Source: Symbiodinium natans
Lineage: Eukaryota > Sar > Dinophyceae > Suessiales > Symbiodiniaceae
Assembly: GCA_905221605.1 (NCBI GenBank)
Contig: CAJNDS010000457.1
Coordinates: forward strand, 62,001 to 126,000
Length of the DNA stretch: 64,000 nt
Direction of reading: 5' to 3'
Below are positions 42,835 through 54,080 of the stretch, one piece after another (the first letter of the stretch is position 1; every line of letters starts with the position of its first letter). The position numbers and the translations under genes are program-made. The notes beneath the pieces were generated by a model. That model was given only the letters and a program-made list of their open reading frames with translations, had not been told where the DNA came from and did not search any database.

Positions 42835-44780
42835 TTTGGGTTTCGGGCTTCGGTCTTCGAAGCTGCGTCTTCTCAGGCTTGGGCGGGCCGGCAGGGACGG
42901 AACGGCCAGCGCAGCTCCCACATTTGCATCTTCGACAAAGCAGCCTCCGAAAACTGACCACCCCCTGTCTTTGTGAATTGCAAATTTGTGGTCTTCAATC
43001 AACTCAAAAGCAGCAAGACGAACTTCAAGTATCTCCCTTAAAATGAGGCATCCAGCCCACAATGAATAAGACATGTGGCCATTCTTCCTTGGGTGTGGGG
43101 GGGGGAGGCAGCGCCTTAAGCCGATGGAGAGCCCCAAAGGGTCTGAACAACCGGTTTGCCCCACAACACATGACAGCCGAAAGGGCAATAGCCCCCCCAA
43201 AGCTTGTGAATCTCTCAACTGGAACCTACACAAAATCACAGAACGGCTCTCTCTGTCAATGGTGCCAAGGCAGCGGCTCATCGCATACGTTCGACCGCAC
43301 AGACCTCAGGATTTCACGTAAGCTTCGAATGCAGGACTGGGATAGGGGAATGCCGGGGATAGGTTTTCGGCCCTTCTTGCCCTTGAAGGTCGATGGTACG
43401 GGTCGGAAAATCTATTGGACTGGGCAGGGGGGCAGGGTGTCAACCGCATCGCTAAGCAAGTACACATCGATCGGTGTCCACATTGGGGTCTTGCAGTTCC
43501 GAACAGGGCTCAGCACTGATCGAAGCTAGTTCAGCCTAAGCGTCCGCGCAATGGGGTCTTGCATGCAAATTGCTTCATTCCCAATACCGGAAGTCCCCGC
43601 ATTGATTCTCTCTCTACGTTGGGGTTTTGCACTTCGGGCAGACGTAGCTGGCAGTGATCCAAGCTGGCACTGATGTCGGGTGTTTGTAGGGCTTCGAAGG
43701 CTTTGTGGATAAGCCCAGAACCCACTCCCAGAACTCCTAAGACCCCAACAGCGTCTGCTAGAGTCACTTCAGACACTCGGCGCCAGGGGCTACAAAAAAG
43801 GTGCCATTTTTCGGGATGCAATGTGCCCGAGATGACTCGAGGTACCTTCTTTATGCCACACACCTACGCCCCGAGCCCTAGCCCGCGAACTTCATTTCCT
43901 GTAAATCAGTGGTACCTTCCAAACCCGGCGTCAAGCGACCAAAATACTTCGACCAGCAGTGCTTTTGTTCATGAATGGCTCTGTGACTGTTGTGCCCAGG
44001 AGGCCCAGGAAGGTCGCAACCTGTCGTGAGAAAAACATCTCAACAAATAAAGACAAGACGCAGCCCAACATGCTCCCAAACCCGACCCGACCCAGAAGCC
44101 TGCTGCCCAAAACCGCAACCCACTTCTAGTGACTCCCAACAACTGAACACACATTGCACAGTTCTTACTGCCGCTTAGTAAAAAAAATCACCTGGAGATG
44201 TCGGAGGCAGCTACCCAACAATATCGAACATATTCCCTCTTTGAGTCTTTGAGGGTTCTTGACGCGTCCTGGTTGTGAAAACTCCCAACTCAGAGGCCCC
44301 TCTCCGGTCGCGACGCTGGGGCCCTGCTGGAGTCTTGCAACCGGCGCCTGCTTGTGCACGCGAGGCCTGCTTTGGGGAACAGGCTCGCCTTCGGCGATGC
44401 TTCGGCGAAGTGGTTTCGAAGTGGTTTTAGGGCATGAGGGCCCTCTAGGCTGTTGGGCTTCGATGGTTGGTGCGGGTGTGGGGAGGCTTTTGTTTTTTTT
44501 TTTGGGATGGCTGGGGTCGGAAAATCTTCTACCCGAGAAGCTTCGAGGGAGCTCGAAGGTTGCAGGGTCGGCTCTAGGGGCTTGACAGATTTCGTCTGGC
44601 TCCGAGCCCGCCAGCACGAACTCAGACGTGATGCCCCTGGCCCAATGCCCTTTTAACCTTAGATGTCTAGAAAGCGTGAAACCCAGGGGGCGGAAACCCA
44701 ACTCCTACGTCGCACGCCCCAAAGATTCTCAACGCCCAAACACGAAGACTTGCTGTCCTTGCGACAACCCGAGGCTGTCC
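42835..44780. other. Mostly intronic sequence, both strands partly open
   Basis: A minus-strand frame at 42814-43281 and plus-strand frames at 43062-43529 and 44259-44585 have mixed composition but no domain that can be tied to the synthetase. About 80 residues between A8 and A10 are expected, and the exons carrying them were not located. Confidence 0.35.
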
Positions 44781-44783
44781 CAG

Positions 44784-44867
44784 GTGGTGGGGATTCCAGA
44801 GTGGCCCAGGACGAGCACCGGCAAGCTGGACCGCAAGGCAATGGTCGATTTCCACCACATGGCAAAG
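44784..44867 (+). CDS. NRPS-like gene: exon with motif A10
   Basis: An 84-nt, 28-codon exon in phase 0 between acceptor CTGTCCCAG and donor GTGAGG. It reads VVGIPEW and then PRTSTGKLDRKAM. The second part is motif A10 (LPxTxxGKxDRxxL) and contains the catalytic lysine that orients substrate carboxylate and ATP in the adenylation step. This marks the end of the adenylation domain. Confidence 0.88.
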
Positions 44868-44869
44868 GT

Positions 44870-46210
44870 GAGGGAGAGGGCCAGAAGATCAAACCAACAC
44901 AGCTTTCAGCAACTTGAGATTTGACCTGTGCCTCGACGTCATCATCCGTTTCGGCGTGGGGGGGAAAACGCTGTAGCAGGTGGGCAGTTGAGTAAAAGTC
45001 AAACGCGAGCACAGCTCCCGCAACGCACTGGGGGAGAATTACGAAGAAGCTGATGCACAAGGCTTAGACGCTTGGGCAATTGGGATCCACGGACTGCCCA
45101 AACCTGGGGCGCGCACTGCGCCGGGGGGTTCGCCCTCTAAGCCCGGCGCAGGAAAGAAAGAAAAGAGAAGGCAGCGACGACAACAGTATGATCTCTCAAT
45201 TTGACTAGTTCCCTCCATGCTGTTGCTACTGTCTAGCTGTCTCTATCTATGTGTGAGTCTCTTTCCCTTCCTGTGCCACAAAGGGCTAAGCAAGAGACGA
45301 GGAAAGTCAGGGAGAAGCAAGACCCTATTTTCGGCTTTCGTGTCTAAAGCTTTCAGAAGTTTTGTTGCGGAAAAGGGGGATTGGAAGGGAGGAACATCAG
45401 GCAGAGGAGGGCAGCAGGTTGGAATCACTACCCGGATCTATGCCTACTTTCTGCTAAGCCCTGATGAAAGAACAACAACGCCTGAACGATAAGAAACTGC
45501 ATTATTTGCCTAGTTGAGCAGGGCAGAAAGCGGAAGAGAGATCAAAGGATAGTGCAAACTGGCAAAAGGGACGAACTATAGAACTCAAGTGAAGCGGAGC
45601 CAAGTGCAACAGGCTTCCCGTCCCATGATCTTGGTCCAGCATCCTGTCTTCCAGAGCGGTCTCTTATGGAGGCTTTTGTGTTTTCGGGGGCTCATGTCTA
45701 GGATAAGGAGCTAACTACGTTAATCTATCCCCGCGAAGAAAATTGTAAACAAATATAAGCAAGGTAAGAGGAGCCGGAGGCGAAAGTTCTTCTTTTTCTG
45801 CCATCTCTTGCGCAAGACACGCGGCTACAAGACAAATACTACGCAAGCAGAGAACGCCAAAAACAAAACACGACAGCGGGGGGGGGGGGGGGGGGGGCGA
45901 GTGAGAGACAGACTTGGAGAATTCCGCGACTCGCAGTCATGATACATGAAGCTCAATAGAGGAAGAGACAGGAAACAAGACGTCACGTGTTCCTATCTTT
46001 GCTCTGGTTGTGTTGTTTTTCTATTCTCTCCCTCCTATCATGTTTTGTCGCTGCCCTTCCTCAAGAGATAGCACAATAAACGGCTCATCACTCCCATGTG
46101 ACTTGTTATTTTCATGATGTTCCACCAGCCGTGTTCCTTTGAGACTGACACTGGTGACGTTGCCGTTGTCGAAGATGGGGAAGGAGTGGATGATTGAGAA
46201 AAGCGTATTC
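44870..46210. other. Intronic or unassigned DNA
   Basis: A-rich, AAAGAG-rich sequence with a G homopolymer at 45879-45897. No recognised coding or RNA feature. Confidence 0.35.
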
Positions 46211-46216
46211 TACATA

Positions 46217-46230
46217 TAAAATGTATATGT

Positions 46231-46267
<37 letters not shown>

Positions 46268-46385
46268 TATTTATTCATTTTTTCTTCATTTATATTTATT
46301 TGTTTATATTTATTTTTTGATTTTTTATATTTATATGTCATTGTTATTTGTATTTGTATTTGCATGTGTATTCGTATTCAGTAGA
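46217..46385. repeat. TA microsatellite and ATTT-rich tract
   Basis: Imperfect (TA)n at 46217-46271, followed by TTTATTTATT- and TTTGTATTTG-type repeats. Confidence 0.9.
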
Positions 46386-46389
46386 TCGC

Positions 46390-47160
46390 ATCTGTAGTAA
46401 AGGCATGGACATGTATGTGGAGTTCTAGGGATTCTAGGGCATACACCCAGCTGGCCCTTCTTTGGTTGTAAAGCCCACGTTCCAACAGAATTCCACCCCT
46501 TGCGGGATTTTGGCCGCAGAATCCAACTTCATAGGGGTTTAGGGTTTTGGGTTAAGGGAGGGTTCCGGGATCTTGGCCGCAGAATCCAACTATATCCAAC
46601 TTCACAGGGCAAGGCTGCACGCTGCCGACCTCCGCAACCCTAAACAGAGTTGGTCCGCCATGGTGTCCTTTCACTTTCGCAGACACGTATATTGTTCTTT
46701 TGCGGCGCCCGATGGACATCCTCAGTCCAAAACCCGAAACTTCAACCCCAAAAAAGCACCAAAGCTGCACCGCAGTTGCTCTGTCCGCCGGCAGCACGGC
46801 CAAAAATGGGCCAGACCCCGCAGGCGCTGCGCCAAAGACGGAGAAAGAGTCATTTCAGAGTCATTTGGGGCTTGGGGCTGAGGATCTCGGGCCTATGGTG
46901 TGTAAGGAATTGGCTTGCCCGAGGATGTATTGGGTCTGAAGTCGCCAGACAAACATGTGCCATACAAAAGTCCGCGCGTTTAACGATTCTAACTTCCTGC
47001 GTTCTTACCACGTATAGTAAGAATGTGGTCACGGACCTCCTATTAAAGCGAGGGCTTTGTTTGCTCAGGGCCAAAGAGGACGGCCTTGTTGCAAACCCTC
47101 TGGCGCGTATCCAGGGCGTTTTGAGTTGAAACTAGTTGAAACCGCATCCCTAAACTACCC
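46390..47160. other. Intronic or unassigned DNA
   Basis: Two direct copies of a segment reading TTGGCCGCAGAATCCAACT lie near 46509 and 46573, one followed by TTTAGGGTTTTGGG. The ORFs here are not recognisable. Confidence 0.4.
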
Positions 47161-47166
47161 TAAGCG

Positions 47167-47592
47167 ATGGCTTCGCTGGCCGGATATGGAGTGGATTGGA
47201 TGTCAGTGTTTGACGGGCATATATCATACATCATTCAGTTGAACACTAGGAGCAGAATCTTGCTATCACAGTTTGGCGGGAACGCGCTAAAGATTTACAG
47301 TGCGACCTTCGGTGGGATAGGCTGTTGTCCCCGTAGTGATGTCAACAACGGTGCCAAAAATGTTGTCAGGTTCTCCGCGAAGGGACTGACCGCCGCTGGG
47401 TCGCCTGTGGAAACTGTATCTTCCACCTTTTTTCTAGCTTTGGGGCTACGGGTGGATGTATGTGGAGATCGCTGTTGGGTGTATATTGGGTTCAGCTCCC
47501 TGAACACAACACCCGAGGTCACGAATACTGACGCTCACTGGCCTGTTTCTGGTTGGAGGGTAGGCAAAAGCTCAACCTCCCATTATTTCTAA
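47167..47592 (+). CDS. Hypothetical ORF, 141 codons
   Basis: An ATG-initiated plus-strand ORF (MASLAGYGVDW at the start, ending SSTSHYF). It is rich in Ser, Gly, Val and Thr in a beta-strand-like alternation. No domain is recognised. An FGGNALKIYS stretch superficially resembles a carrier-protein site, but the surroundings do not fit and there is a stop at the end. It lies between the A10 and carrier exons and may be a chance ORF or a nested gene. Confidence 0.25.
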   Translation: MASLAGYGVDWMSVFDGHISYIIQLNTRSRILLSQFGGNALKIYSATFGGIGCCPRSDVNNGAKNVVRFSAKGLTAAGSPVETVSSTFFLALGLRVDVCGDRCWVYIGFSSLNTTPEVTNTDAHWPVSGWRVGKSSTSHYF

Positions 47593-47814
47593 GTCAGACT
47601 CTGAGGTTTGCGAGACAGTCATCACCTTTGATCGATTCTGAATCTAGACATGCCCTCTAAACCCTGACACTGATAATCCAAATTGCAGCCTATTAAACCC
47701 CATTAAGCCCGGAACCTTTGAAATGTCGTCCGCTTCAAGCCGTTCAAGATCGACCCGCAACTCCCGAAACGCTAAGCCCTGTAAAACCCATTAGACCCTG
47801 CTAGGCCCTATGAA

Positions 47815-47990
47815 CCCCATAAACCCTACTAAACCCTACTAATCCTAAGCCTATTAAACCCTATAAACCTGCAAATTTCAACAACAGGCTTCATAACCCT
47901 ATAAACCCTAAGCCCTAAACCCCTAACCCTATAAACCCTAAACCCTTAACCCTAAACCCTAAACCCCTAAGCCTATTAAACTTTAGAAAC
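47815..47990 (+). repeat. Degenerate telomere array with CCCTATAAA variants
   Basis: Irregular CCCTATAAACCCTA and CCCTAAACCC units. The CCCTATAAA variant is the exact complement of the TTTATAGGG unit in the array just downstream of the next exon. Confidence 0.85.
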
Positions 47991-48012
47991 CTGCAAATGT
48001 CACCAAACAGGC

Positions 48013-48111
48013 TTCATCATGCGGCCACCCCGGGCACCCACCTCGAGGCAGCGGCAGAAAGGCCCCCTGGGGAACGGAAGAGATGCCAAGTGGGGTGTTC
48101 CGGAAGACATG
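48013..48111 (+). CDS. Possible exon between variant telomere arrays
   Basis: After acceptor ACCAAACAG the segment is open in at least two plus frames. One reads MRPPRAPTSRQRQKGPLGNG and then WGVPEDMR up to the repeat array. The position between A10 and the carrier domain would make it linker sequence of the synthetase. No motif is diagnostic. Confidence 0.4.
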
Positions 48112-48112
48112 C

Positions 48113-48425
48113 GAGGGTTTAGGGTTTATAGGGTTTATAGGGTTTATAGGGTTTATAGGGTTTATAGGGTTTATAGGGTTTATAGGGTTTATAGGGTTTA
48201 TAGGGTTTATAGGGTTTATAGGGTTTATGGGGTTTATAGGGTTTATGGGGTTTATGGGGTTTATAGGGTTTGTAGGTTTATAGGGTTTATAGGTTTTATA
48301 GGGTTTATAGGGTTTATAGGGTTTATAGGGTTTATAGGGTTTACAAGGTTTATAGGGTTTAGGCTTTAGGGTTTAGGGTTAGGGTTTAGGGTTTAGGGAT
48401 TGCGGTGTAGGGCTTAGGGTTTAGG
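48113..48425 (+). repeat. Telomere-variant array (TTTATAGGG nonamer)
   Basis: About 25 copies of GGGTTTATA or close variants (48120-48355), flanked by canonical TTTAGGG at both ends. It encodes GFI or RVY repeats only as an artefact. Confidence 0.95.
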
Positions 48426-48429
48426 ACCG

Positions 48430-50980
48430 GTTTGGGAAGCAGGTTAAGGGACATGGGGAAACCAGGAAGCAACACAAACTGGTGTACAGATCTTTGTCAT
48501 GAAGATCGACGTAAGCAAAGGTAGCGACGCCTTGATCACAAAGCGGAGACGCAAATCACAAAGCATGATGACAAAGCAAGCCCTGGGCCACGTTCACAGA
48601 ACAGCAGGCCTCTTTCGCGAAACCCTTTACGTTGTTATTCTTAGTTTGATTTTGAGGACGTTTATGTTCTGATCAAGGCCCCAGGGCCAGAACTCTCACT
48701 GTTTTGCGAGCAGGCCCCTGCTTATTACGATCTTGTCTGGAGATCTGGGCCTTAGCAATACGATCAACTTGCTGAGAGTGAGGCCAAAGAGCAATCCTTA
48801 CTGTTCGCTGAGCAGGCAAGGACCTGCATGTGGATTCTATTGCTTAACGAGGTCAACATTTTTACACAATGTTGAAAGGCGCGGCCCTACACCCAATCGC
48901 AGAGCCTAAATTCTGCAGGTTGGCAAGTCGTGCGTGCGGTGGTTGCTGGGGCTCTGGCTTGTCGCCTCCGTCCTTTCCGTATGCCGGGGCCTTGGATGGG
49001 AAGTGTCCTCCGTTGAACCTTTGAAAGTGCAACTTTCATTGCTTAGAATACACAGTGTGGTCTAGCTACCAGACCTTGCTGGAGCCAGAGCGCCCTAGCA
49101 CACAATGCAGCCCCTTCGCCTTTCCTGCACACTCACTAGGGCATTCTGGCACCTGCAAAAACCGACTTAACCCCTACACAATTCTTAACAGCCCCCCCCC
49201 CCCCCCGATTTCACCCACCCCAGGTGATAGGAGGGTACAAGACTCTCAGCACAACTGTCAGTCTTGCCGAGTCTTGCCCCCTCTCTCAGGATTTGCTGGC
49301 CCTTGGCGTGGATCTCATGGATCCGCCTCCTTGCACCTCTGGCCTCGATTGATGCAAGGGGGGTTGGGGGGGCCATCGCTCTAAATGAAAACTGAGTCTC
49401 CAAGTAACTGTCGTAGTTTGAAGTCTGGAGAGCAAAGCAGTCTGGACATGAAGAGGCAGTATGGACATGAAAAATAGACGATTAGGACGAGGGCGTGTGG
49501 TGTGGCTGTAGCCGCGTGGCTGTCGCCGAACTAGCACAACCAAGGCCCCCCGATCATCGGAAAGTCTCTTTGGGCAGGATTGCAGCTCGTGCCGATCCCA
49601 GTTGCACAGCCCCCTCCCCCAAACACCCCAAAACCATCACCCAAACCCTAAGCCCTGCACCCCCAGAACCTTAAATTATGAACCCTAAACCGGGGCCCTG
49701 ACCATGGCGGGAAATGCGGGTGTGCGCCATGGGGAGAGAATTGTTCTAGATTCTAGATTGTTAGACTGTCGGCCTTGAAAGTCGAAACCCCAACGTGCCT
49801 ACGCATTGCAATAAGCGAGGCGTGCCCCATGGCTTGCCAGCTTACTGGTGACAGCCCTCCAGCTGGGGCCTCGGATTCCGGCCGGATTGGGCACTTGCTG
49901 CACGTGTTTTGTGTCTCTCTGTGTGTGGGACAACCCATGTTCACGCGGGACTTTGTGCAAGCAATTTCTGCAGGGGGCAGAGCCCTGTCCTGGATGCCTG
50001 TGCCAACGAAGCTATTCCAAGACAGGGGACCGGGTGGTCTTTTTCAACCACCTGTACTTGAAAAAAGATGGCCTACACCAAATGCACCCAATAAAATTTT
50101 AAAAGGAGCCTGTCTGAATTGACATTGGGCTTGAAAAACAGGTTGGCAGATGTTGGCATCGCACGCCCCAAGCACCACACAGATGCAAAGAGGGGCGTCT
50201 CTGCTCAGATTTCAGGGCCTCGACGTGCTGAGGCCATGGCAGCTCATGCTGCTCTCTGCTGCCTTCGCGAGTTGGAAGGCCCTTTGTTTCGGCCACAAGC
50301 CCTAGAGGTCCTAGAAGGTTGGAAGGTTTAGTGCATGGGTGTTGTGTTGGTCTGAGTTCGCAGTTCAAAAGCTGCTGTACATGCGGATTTCAGGTGTGCT
50401 TGCCTTTAGAACCGGTTTGACATTTAGCAGAACTACGTTCTCGTAGTGGTGCGATAGAAACTGAAGGTGATTGTGCTCATCTGGGTGGCCAACATTTGAC
50501 CTAGGCCCACGGCAGATACCCCTGCTGCAAAATCTATCATCTCCACCTAGCTCACTAACCGCTAAACCGGATGCCGGCAAGTAGCGTTTTGAAGCAAGGT
50601 ATCTGGGTACGGTTTTAGGGCTCGCTCTAGCTTTCCCAGCTCGGCTTGCGGCGTGCGCTGACCACTCCAGTGCTGTGGTGGCTAGGCCTGTGCCCTGCCA
50701 GGAGTTGGACTCGAGTTGGGTTCTATAATATTCTGGCATCGGGGGTCGGGCATAGTTGCATAACGGTTGCTTGGTTGCTCCATTTGGGGGCATCCATGGT
50801 GCCTCTGACCAGGTCGTTAGCATGCTGGGCTAGGTTGCTGCAGCTTCAAAGTACCACCGCTACGACCTTCTACTACCTACCACTGCCTATTCCTACCCTT
50901 GGCTACTACTCCTACCGGCTGGTACTGGGGACGTCTGTTGTATCTTTTTTCATCATTCTGTGCGAAACAGGCATTTTCCT
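48430..50980. other. Intronic or unassigned DNA
   Basis: Contains a C tract at 49191-49206 and degenerate CCCTAAA fragments at 49640-49695. Frames at 49775-50122 and 50119-50331 are open but unrecognised. One contains SKTGDRVVF, a weak look-alike of motif A7. Confidence 0.35.
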
Positions 50981-50987
50981 TTGCGTG

Positions 50988-51133
50988 CTTCTTCTTCTTC
51001 TTCTTATTATTATTATTTTTCTTCTTGTTCTTGTTATTGTTCTTGTTCTTGTTCTTGTTCTTGTTCTTGTTCTTGTTCTTGTTCTTGTTCTTGTTCTTGT
51101 TCTTGTTCTTGTTCTTGTTCTTGTTCTTGTTCT
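50988..51133 (+). repeat. TTCTTG hexanucleotide microsatellite
   Basis: About 16 TTCTTG units preceded by TTC/TTA runs. The ORFs give Leu-Val, Phe-Leu or Ser-Cys runs. Confidence 0.95.
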
Positions 51134-51370
51134 GCTTCTTCAGGTTCTCAAAAAGCTGGTTCTTTCCCTCTCTCTGGCCCTGCCTCCTGCTGGTTTCAGT
51201 GGGGTGGGAGGAAGCGGGGGGCGTGGGGCAGAAAGGCCTGTGCAGGCATCTTGCGATTGCTATGCTCAGAGTTTCAGATTTCTCCTGGTCATCTCATCCG
51301 GGGGGATTCAGGGGGTACAGCCGAAGATGCTGCTGCGGGGATTGGTGGGATTTGACAAGCAAAAGCTCGA

Positions 51371-51391
51371 AACCCTAAACCCTCAACCCTG
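51371..51391 (+). repeat. Short interstitial telomere array (CCCTAAA)
   Basis: Three units, ten bases before the exon at 51404. Confidence 0.85.
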
Positions 51392-51403
51392 AATCGAACC
51401 CAG

Positions 51404-51536
51404 GAGCAACACCGACGGCCAACTCTGCCGGGAGCTGGAGTGGTACAGCCGCTAAGTCTGGACTTATGCATGCGAGTAATCACACAAGTGATTTTGACGC
51501 TACGCGACCCGCCTCGGCCCGGCCCAGCGCATCCGC
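51404..51536 (+). CDS. Probable synthetase linker exon between A10 and carrier
   Basis: After acceptor TCGAACCCAG the segment reads EQHRRPTLPGAGVVQPLSLD and stays open beyond a good GTGAGC donor at 51537, reaching a stop only at 51584. It is Pro/Arg-rich like a linker. CCCTAAA lies upstream and TTTAGGG downstream. On the minus strand the upstream edge contains GGTTCGATTC, like a tRNA-derived B box, so a SINE relic is an alternative. Confidence 0.45.
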
Positions 51537-51589
51537 GTGAGCATGGTGATTCCGCAGCGCCCAAGTCGTTGGACCCCAAGCAATAAGGG

Positions 51590-51693
51590 TTGGGTTTAGG
51601 GTTTAGGGTTCCGGGTTCATGGTTTGGGGTTTAGGGTTGAGGGTTAGTTTAGGATTGAGTTGGGGTTTAGGGTTTTTTTGGGTTTAGGGTTCA
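51590..51693 (+). repeat. Degenerate telomere array (TTTAGGG)
   Basis: Canonical units mixed with TTCATGG, TTTGGGG and TTGAGGG variants. Confidence 0.88.
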
Positions 51694-51739
51694 AGAGACG
51701 GTTCGGCTTGGATTGATCGTAGGGTTGAGCCAGGCCCCT

Positions 51740-52140
51740 GAGGGGGGGGTAGGGGGGGAATGAAGGGGGAGGGTTGAATTTGAGGGTCTTAGACTCTTAG
51801 ACTCTTCGGCTCCTTCGAAAAAGGTAGGGGGTGGGGGGGTGTGGGGGAGTTATGGGGGGCGGGGGAGTGGTGGGAGTGGGGGGAGAGGGGGGGAGGGGGG
51901 AGGGGGGAGTGGGGGGAGGGGGGAGCGGGGTAGGGGGGGGGGGGGGGGGGGGGGGGGGGGGAAAACGTCCGCTTGCGGACCCCGGTTTCCTAGCGGAGGC
52001 AAAAAAAACCGTGGCCGGAGGCATGTGGGGGTTTTTGGGGGCTGAGTGGGGTTGGGGGGAGTGGTTTGGGAGGCATGTGGGGGTTGGGTGGGAGATGGTG
52101 CGAGGAAAGGGGCGGGTGGGGGGGTGGGTGGGGGGGTCCG
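51740..52140 (+). repeat. G-rich tracts
   Basis: GGGGAGTGGGGG-type repeats (51826-51936), a run of about 34 Gs (51927-51961), and a second GGGTGGGGG region (52026-52140). The ORFs are Gly or Pro artefacts. Confidence 0.93.
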
Positions 52141-52141
52141 G

Positions 52142-52865
52142 GTGTCTATCAAGCCTTCATAGCCAGCGATCAGGATCACTTACACAGAGGACTACCGATG
52201 ACAGCGGAGATTGCAGATTGTGGGCCTCGGTGGCGTTCTTGGATATTTCTTGATCAGAGTTTTGAGTGGGCAGGTCACTGCGATGTGAGGCTACTCGAAG
52301 ACTATAAGCATACTACAAAAGCCACCGAGATCGGATGCGTACAGCGTCCGCAAAGCTTCCTTTCCATTTAGGGGCTGAGGTTCATGAGGAGGCTCGAAAC
52401 AACAGAGCGATGTAGATTCAAACATGTTTGAAACTGCCATACCATTCGTGAATCCGTCGAGAATGCAAGAAGGTAGTTAGGCGGGACACTGCAGCACCTG
52501 ACGGTTTGTTTGCAGGATGCTTGTTTAGAGATGCCAGTGGGACATTGAATGGAAGCAATAACTAAACACACAATGCTAGCTAGGTTGGTATGTGCATCCA
52601 CTTCGAGTGCGGGAGCTGATGTGCCAGGGCCGAAAGGTGTTTGACGGTTTTTGTGCTTGAGTGTTCGGTTCTGGGACATTGAGGTTCTTGGACTGGGGTG
52701 CGCACGTAGCGTGGGACTGGGAGCCCCCGTGTCAAGCCACTGCCATGTCCTAGCCAACTTCTTGGAGTAGGGAGGGATCGTCTTAAACCCTTTGCAACCT
52801 GCTCGGAAACAAAAGAGTCAGCAGCTCAGGTGCCAGGTGTCGTAAGCCCTGAATTCTGAAGCGGT
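52142..52865. other. Intronic or unassigned DNA
   Basis: No recognised feature. Confidence 0.35.
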
Positions 52866-52871
52866 TGAAAA

Positions 52872-52929
52872 ACCTAAACCCTAAACCCTAAACCCTACAA
52901 CCCTAAACCCTACAACCCTAAACCCTAAT
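52872..52929 (+). repeat. Interstitial telomere array (CCCTAAA)
   Basis: About seven units, some as CCCTACAA. It ends at CTAATTCCAG, which may be an acceptor for a short open segment (HLKPRVVSAVSS). Confidence 0.9.
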
Positions 52930-52999
52930 TCCAGCATCTGAAGCCCAGAGTTGTTAGTGCAGTTTCGAGTCGGCCTGTGCCTTCATCGCCCAGCCATTG

Positions 53000-53046
53000 A
53001 ACCCTAAACCCTAGACCCTAAACCTTTAACCCTAAACCCTAAAACC
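53000..53046 (+). repeat. Interstitial telomere array (CCCTAAA)
   Basis: About six units, 23 nt upstream of the exon at 53069. Confidence 0.92.
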
Positions 53047-53068
53047 CCACACAAGCCCTTCCCTTCAG

Positions 53069-53162
53069 GAGGCTGCTGGCAGAAGCCACCCTCCGCCTCT
53101 TGCGTGGCGACTTCTTCCTGGCCCGCGGCAAGCGCCCGGCGGACGCTTGGGGACGCGAATGG
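53069..53162 (+). CDS. Probable synthetase linker exon
   Basis: A 94-nt exon after the pyrimidine-rich acceptor CCCTTCCCTTCAG. One leading base, then LLAEATLRLLRGDFFLARGK and further open codons to GREW, ending at GTGGAA. Its GC-rich codons contrast with the surrounding introns. It probably encodes part of the segment between the adenylation and carrier domains. No motif is diagnostic. Confidence 0.55.
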
Positions 53163-53298
53163 GTGGAACCTACAGAGTTTCAACGATTTTGCATTTGTTT
53201 TCTCGGGGCCCCAAAGTGCCCAGATAGGGAAGTGTTTTATTTTAAGGCCCAAGTACTCCCTATTTAGCTACATGGACCCTTAGGGCAGCATCGGCAAT

Positions 53299-53366
53299 CC
53301 TAAACCCTAAACCCTAAACACTAAAACCCTAAACCCTAACCCTAAACCCTAAACCCTAAACCCTAA
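53299..53366 (+). repeat. Interstitial telomere array (CCCTAAA)
   Basis: About nine units immediately upstream of the exon candidate at 53374. Confidence 0.94.
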
Positions 53367-53373
53367 TGCTGAG

Positions 53374-53432
53374 GACTGGGATTGGGACGTTGCACCCCGC
53401 CGGCCGCGACGGCGGCCCCGGCTTCTGGGTGT
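53374..53432 (+). CDS. Possible synthetase linker exon
   Basis: After acceptor AATGCTGAG two plus frames are open (one reads TGIGTLHPAGRDGGPGFW, the other DWDWDVAPRRPRRR), and a GTGTCA donor follows. It is flanked by CCCTAAA and TTTAGGG arrays. The frame cannot be decided by phase alone. Confidence 0.45.
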
Positions 53433-53465
53433 CAAAACGCTTGGGTAGCCTATATCCCCCTCAGG

Positions 53466-53607
53466 GGTGGGGTTTAGGGTTTAGGGTTTAGGGTTTAGGG
53501 TTTAGGGTTTAGGGTTTAGGGTTTAGGGTTTAGGGTTTAGGGTTTAGGGTTTAGGGTTTAGGGTTTAGGGTTTAGGGTTTAGGGTTTAGGGTTTAGGGTT
53601 TAGGGTT
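53466..53607 (+). repeat. Interstitial telomere array (TTTAGGG)
   Basis: Twenty perfect units, among the longest uninterrupted arrays in the window. Confidence 0.97.
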
Positions 53608-53982
53608 ATTAAGGTTCTAAGGTGAGTCTAGTAGAGGTGCTCACGGGAAAAAGCTTGTGCCCGGGCTTTAGGTTTGGGCTTGGGGACCACGTTCACATGT
53701 TTCAAGCCACCCAAAATGCAGGTCCTGCCAGCAACTCTAGACTCTAGGGCCCACCAACCCCAAACCCACTGAGCACTGAGCATCCTACCTCTGCTCTGCG
53801 CAAGCTCGGTATTTCATACGAGCCGTACGAACCTTAAACGACGCGCACAGCACGTGCGCATGGACGATGCGTACGCGGAGCCGGAAACATCGAGACCTGC
53901 CATGTTTGCATTGTGCTTACTCGGACTCAGAAGCTGATGGCTTATCGGCCGACTTGCGGGGTGCATGTGAGGGTGTCTTTAC

Positions 53983-54080
53983 CCTAACCCTAAACCCTAA
54001 ACCCTAAACCCTAAACCCTAAACCCTAAACCCTAAACCCTAAACCCTAAACCCTAAACCCTAAACCCTAAACCCTAAACC
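53983..54080 (+). repeat. Interstitial telomere array (CCCTAAA)
   Basis: About 14 units, ending at the acceptor CCAAG of the next exon. Confidence 0.97.

Noticed and set aside
42814..43281. Minus-strand frame with coding-like composition
   Set aside because: No domain or start could be assigned, it overlaps a family-2 element, and the plus strand is also open in parts, so it is not called as a gene.
44490..44560. A GMAGVGKSS stretch resembling a Walker A (P-loop) after a poly-T tract
   Set aside because: It is in a short frame with no AG acceptor after the poly-T, no second NTPase motif follows, and it sits inside a probable synthetase intron. Chance is more likely.
47270..47330. FGGNALKIYS as the carrier-domain serine site
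   Set aside because: There is no Ser at the attachment position and flanking helices do not fit. A much better site (DSL) is at 55055.
50000..50080. SKTGDRVVF as a second A7 motif, implying a second adenylation domain
   Set aside because: No other adenylation motif is found near it and the downstream KKDG is only loosely placed. The real A7 is at 40448.
51380..51440. Minus-strand GGTTCGATTC box like a tRNA or tRNA-derived SINE
   Set aside because: A GGCAGAGTTGG A-box-like sequence lies only about 17 nt away, too close for a tRNA, and no cloverleaf can be drawn. A truncated SINE cannot be excluded.
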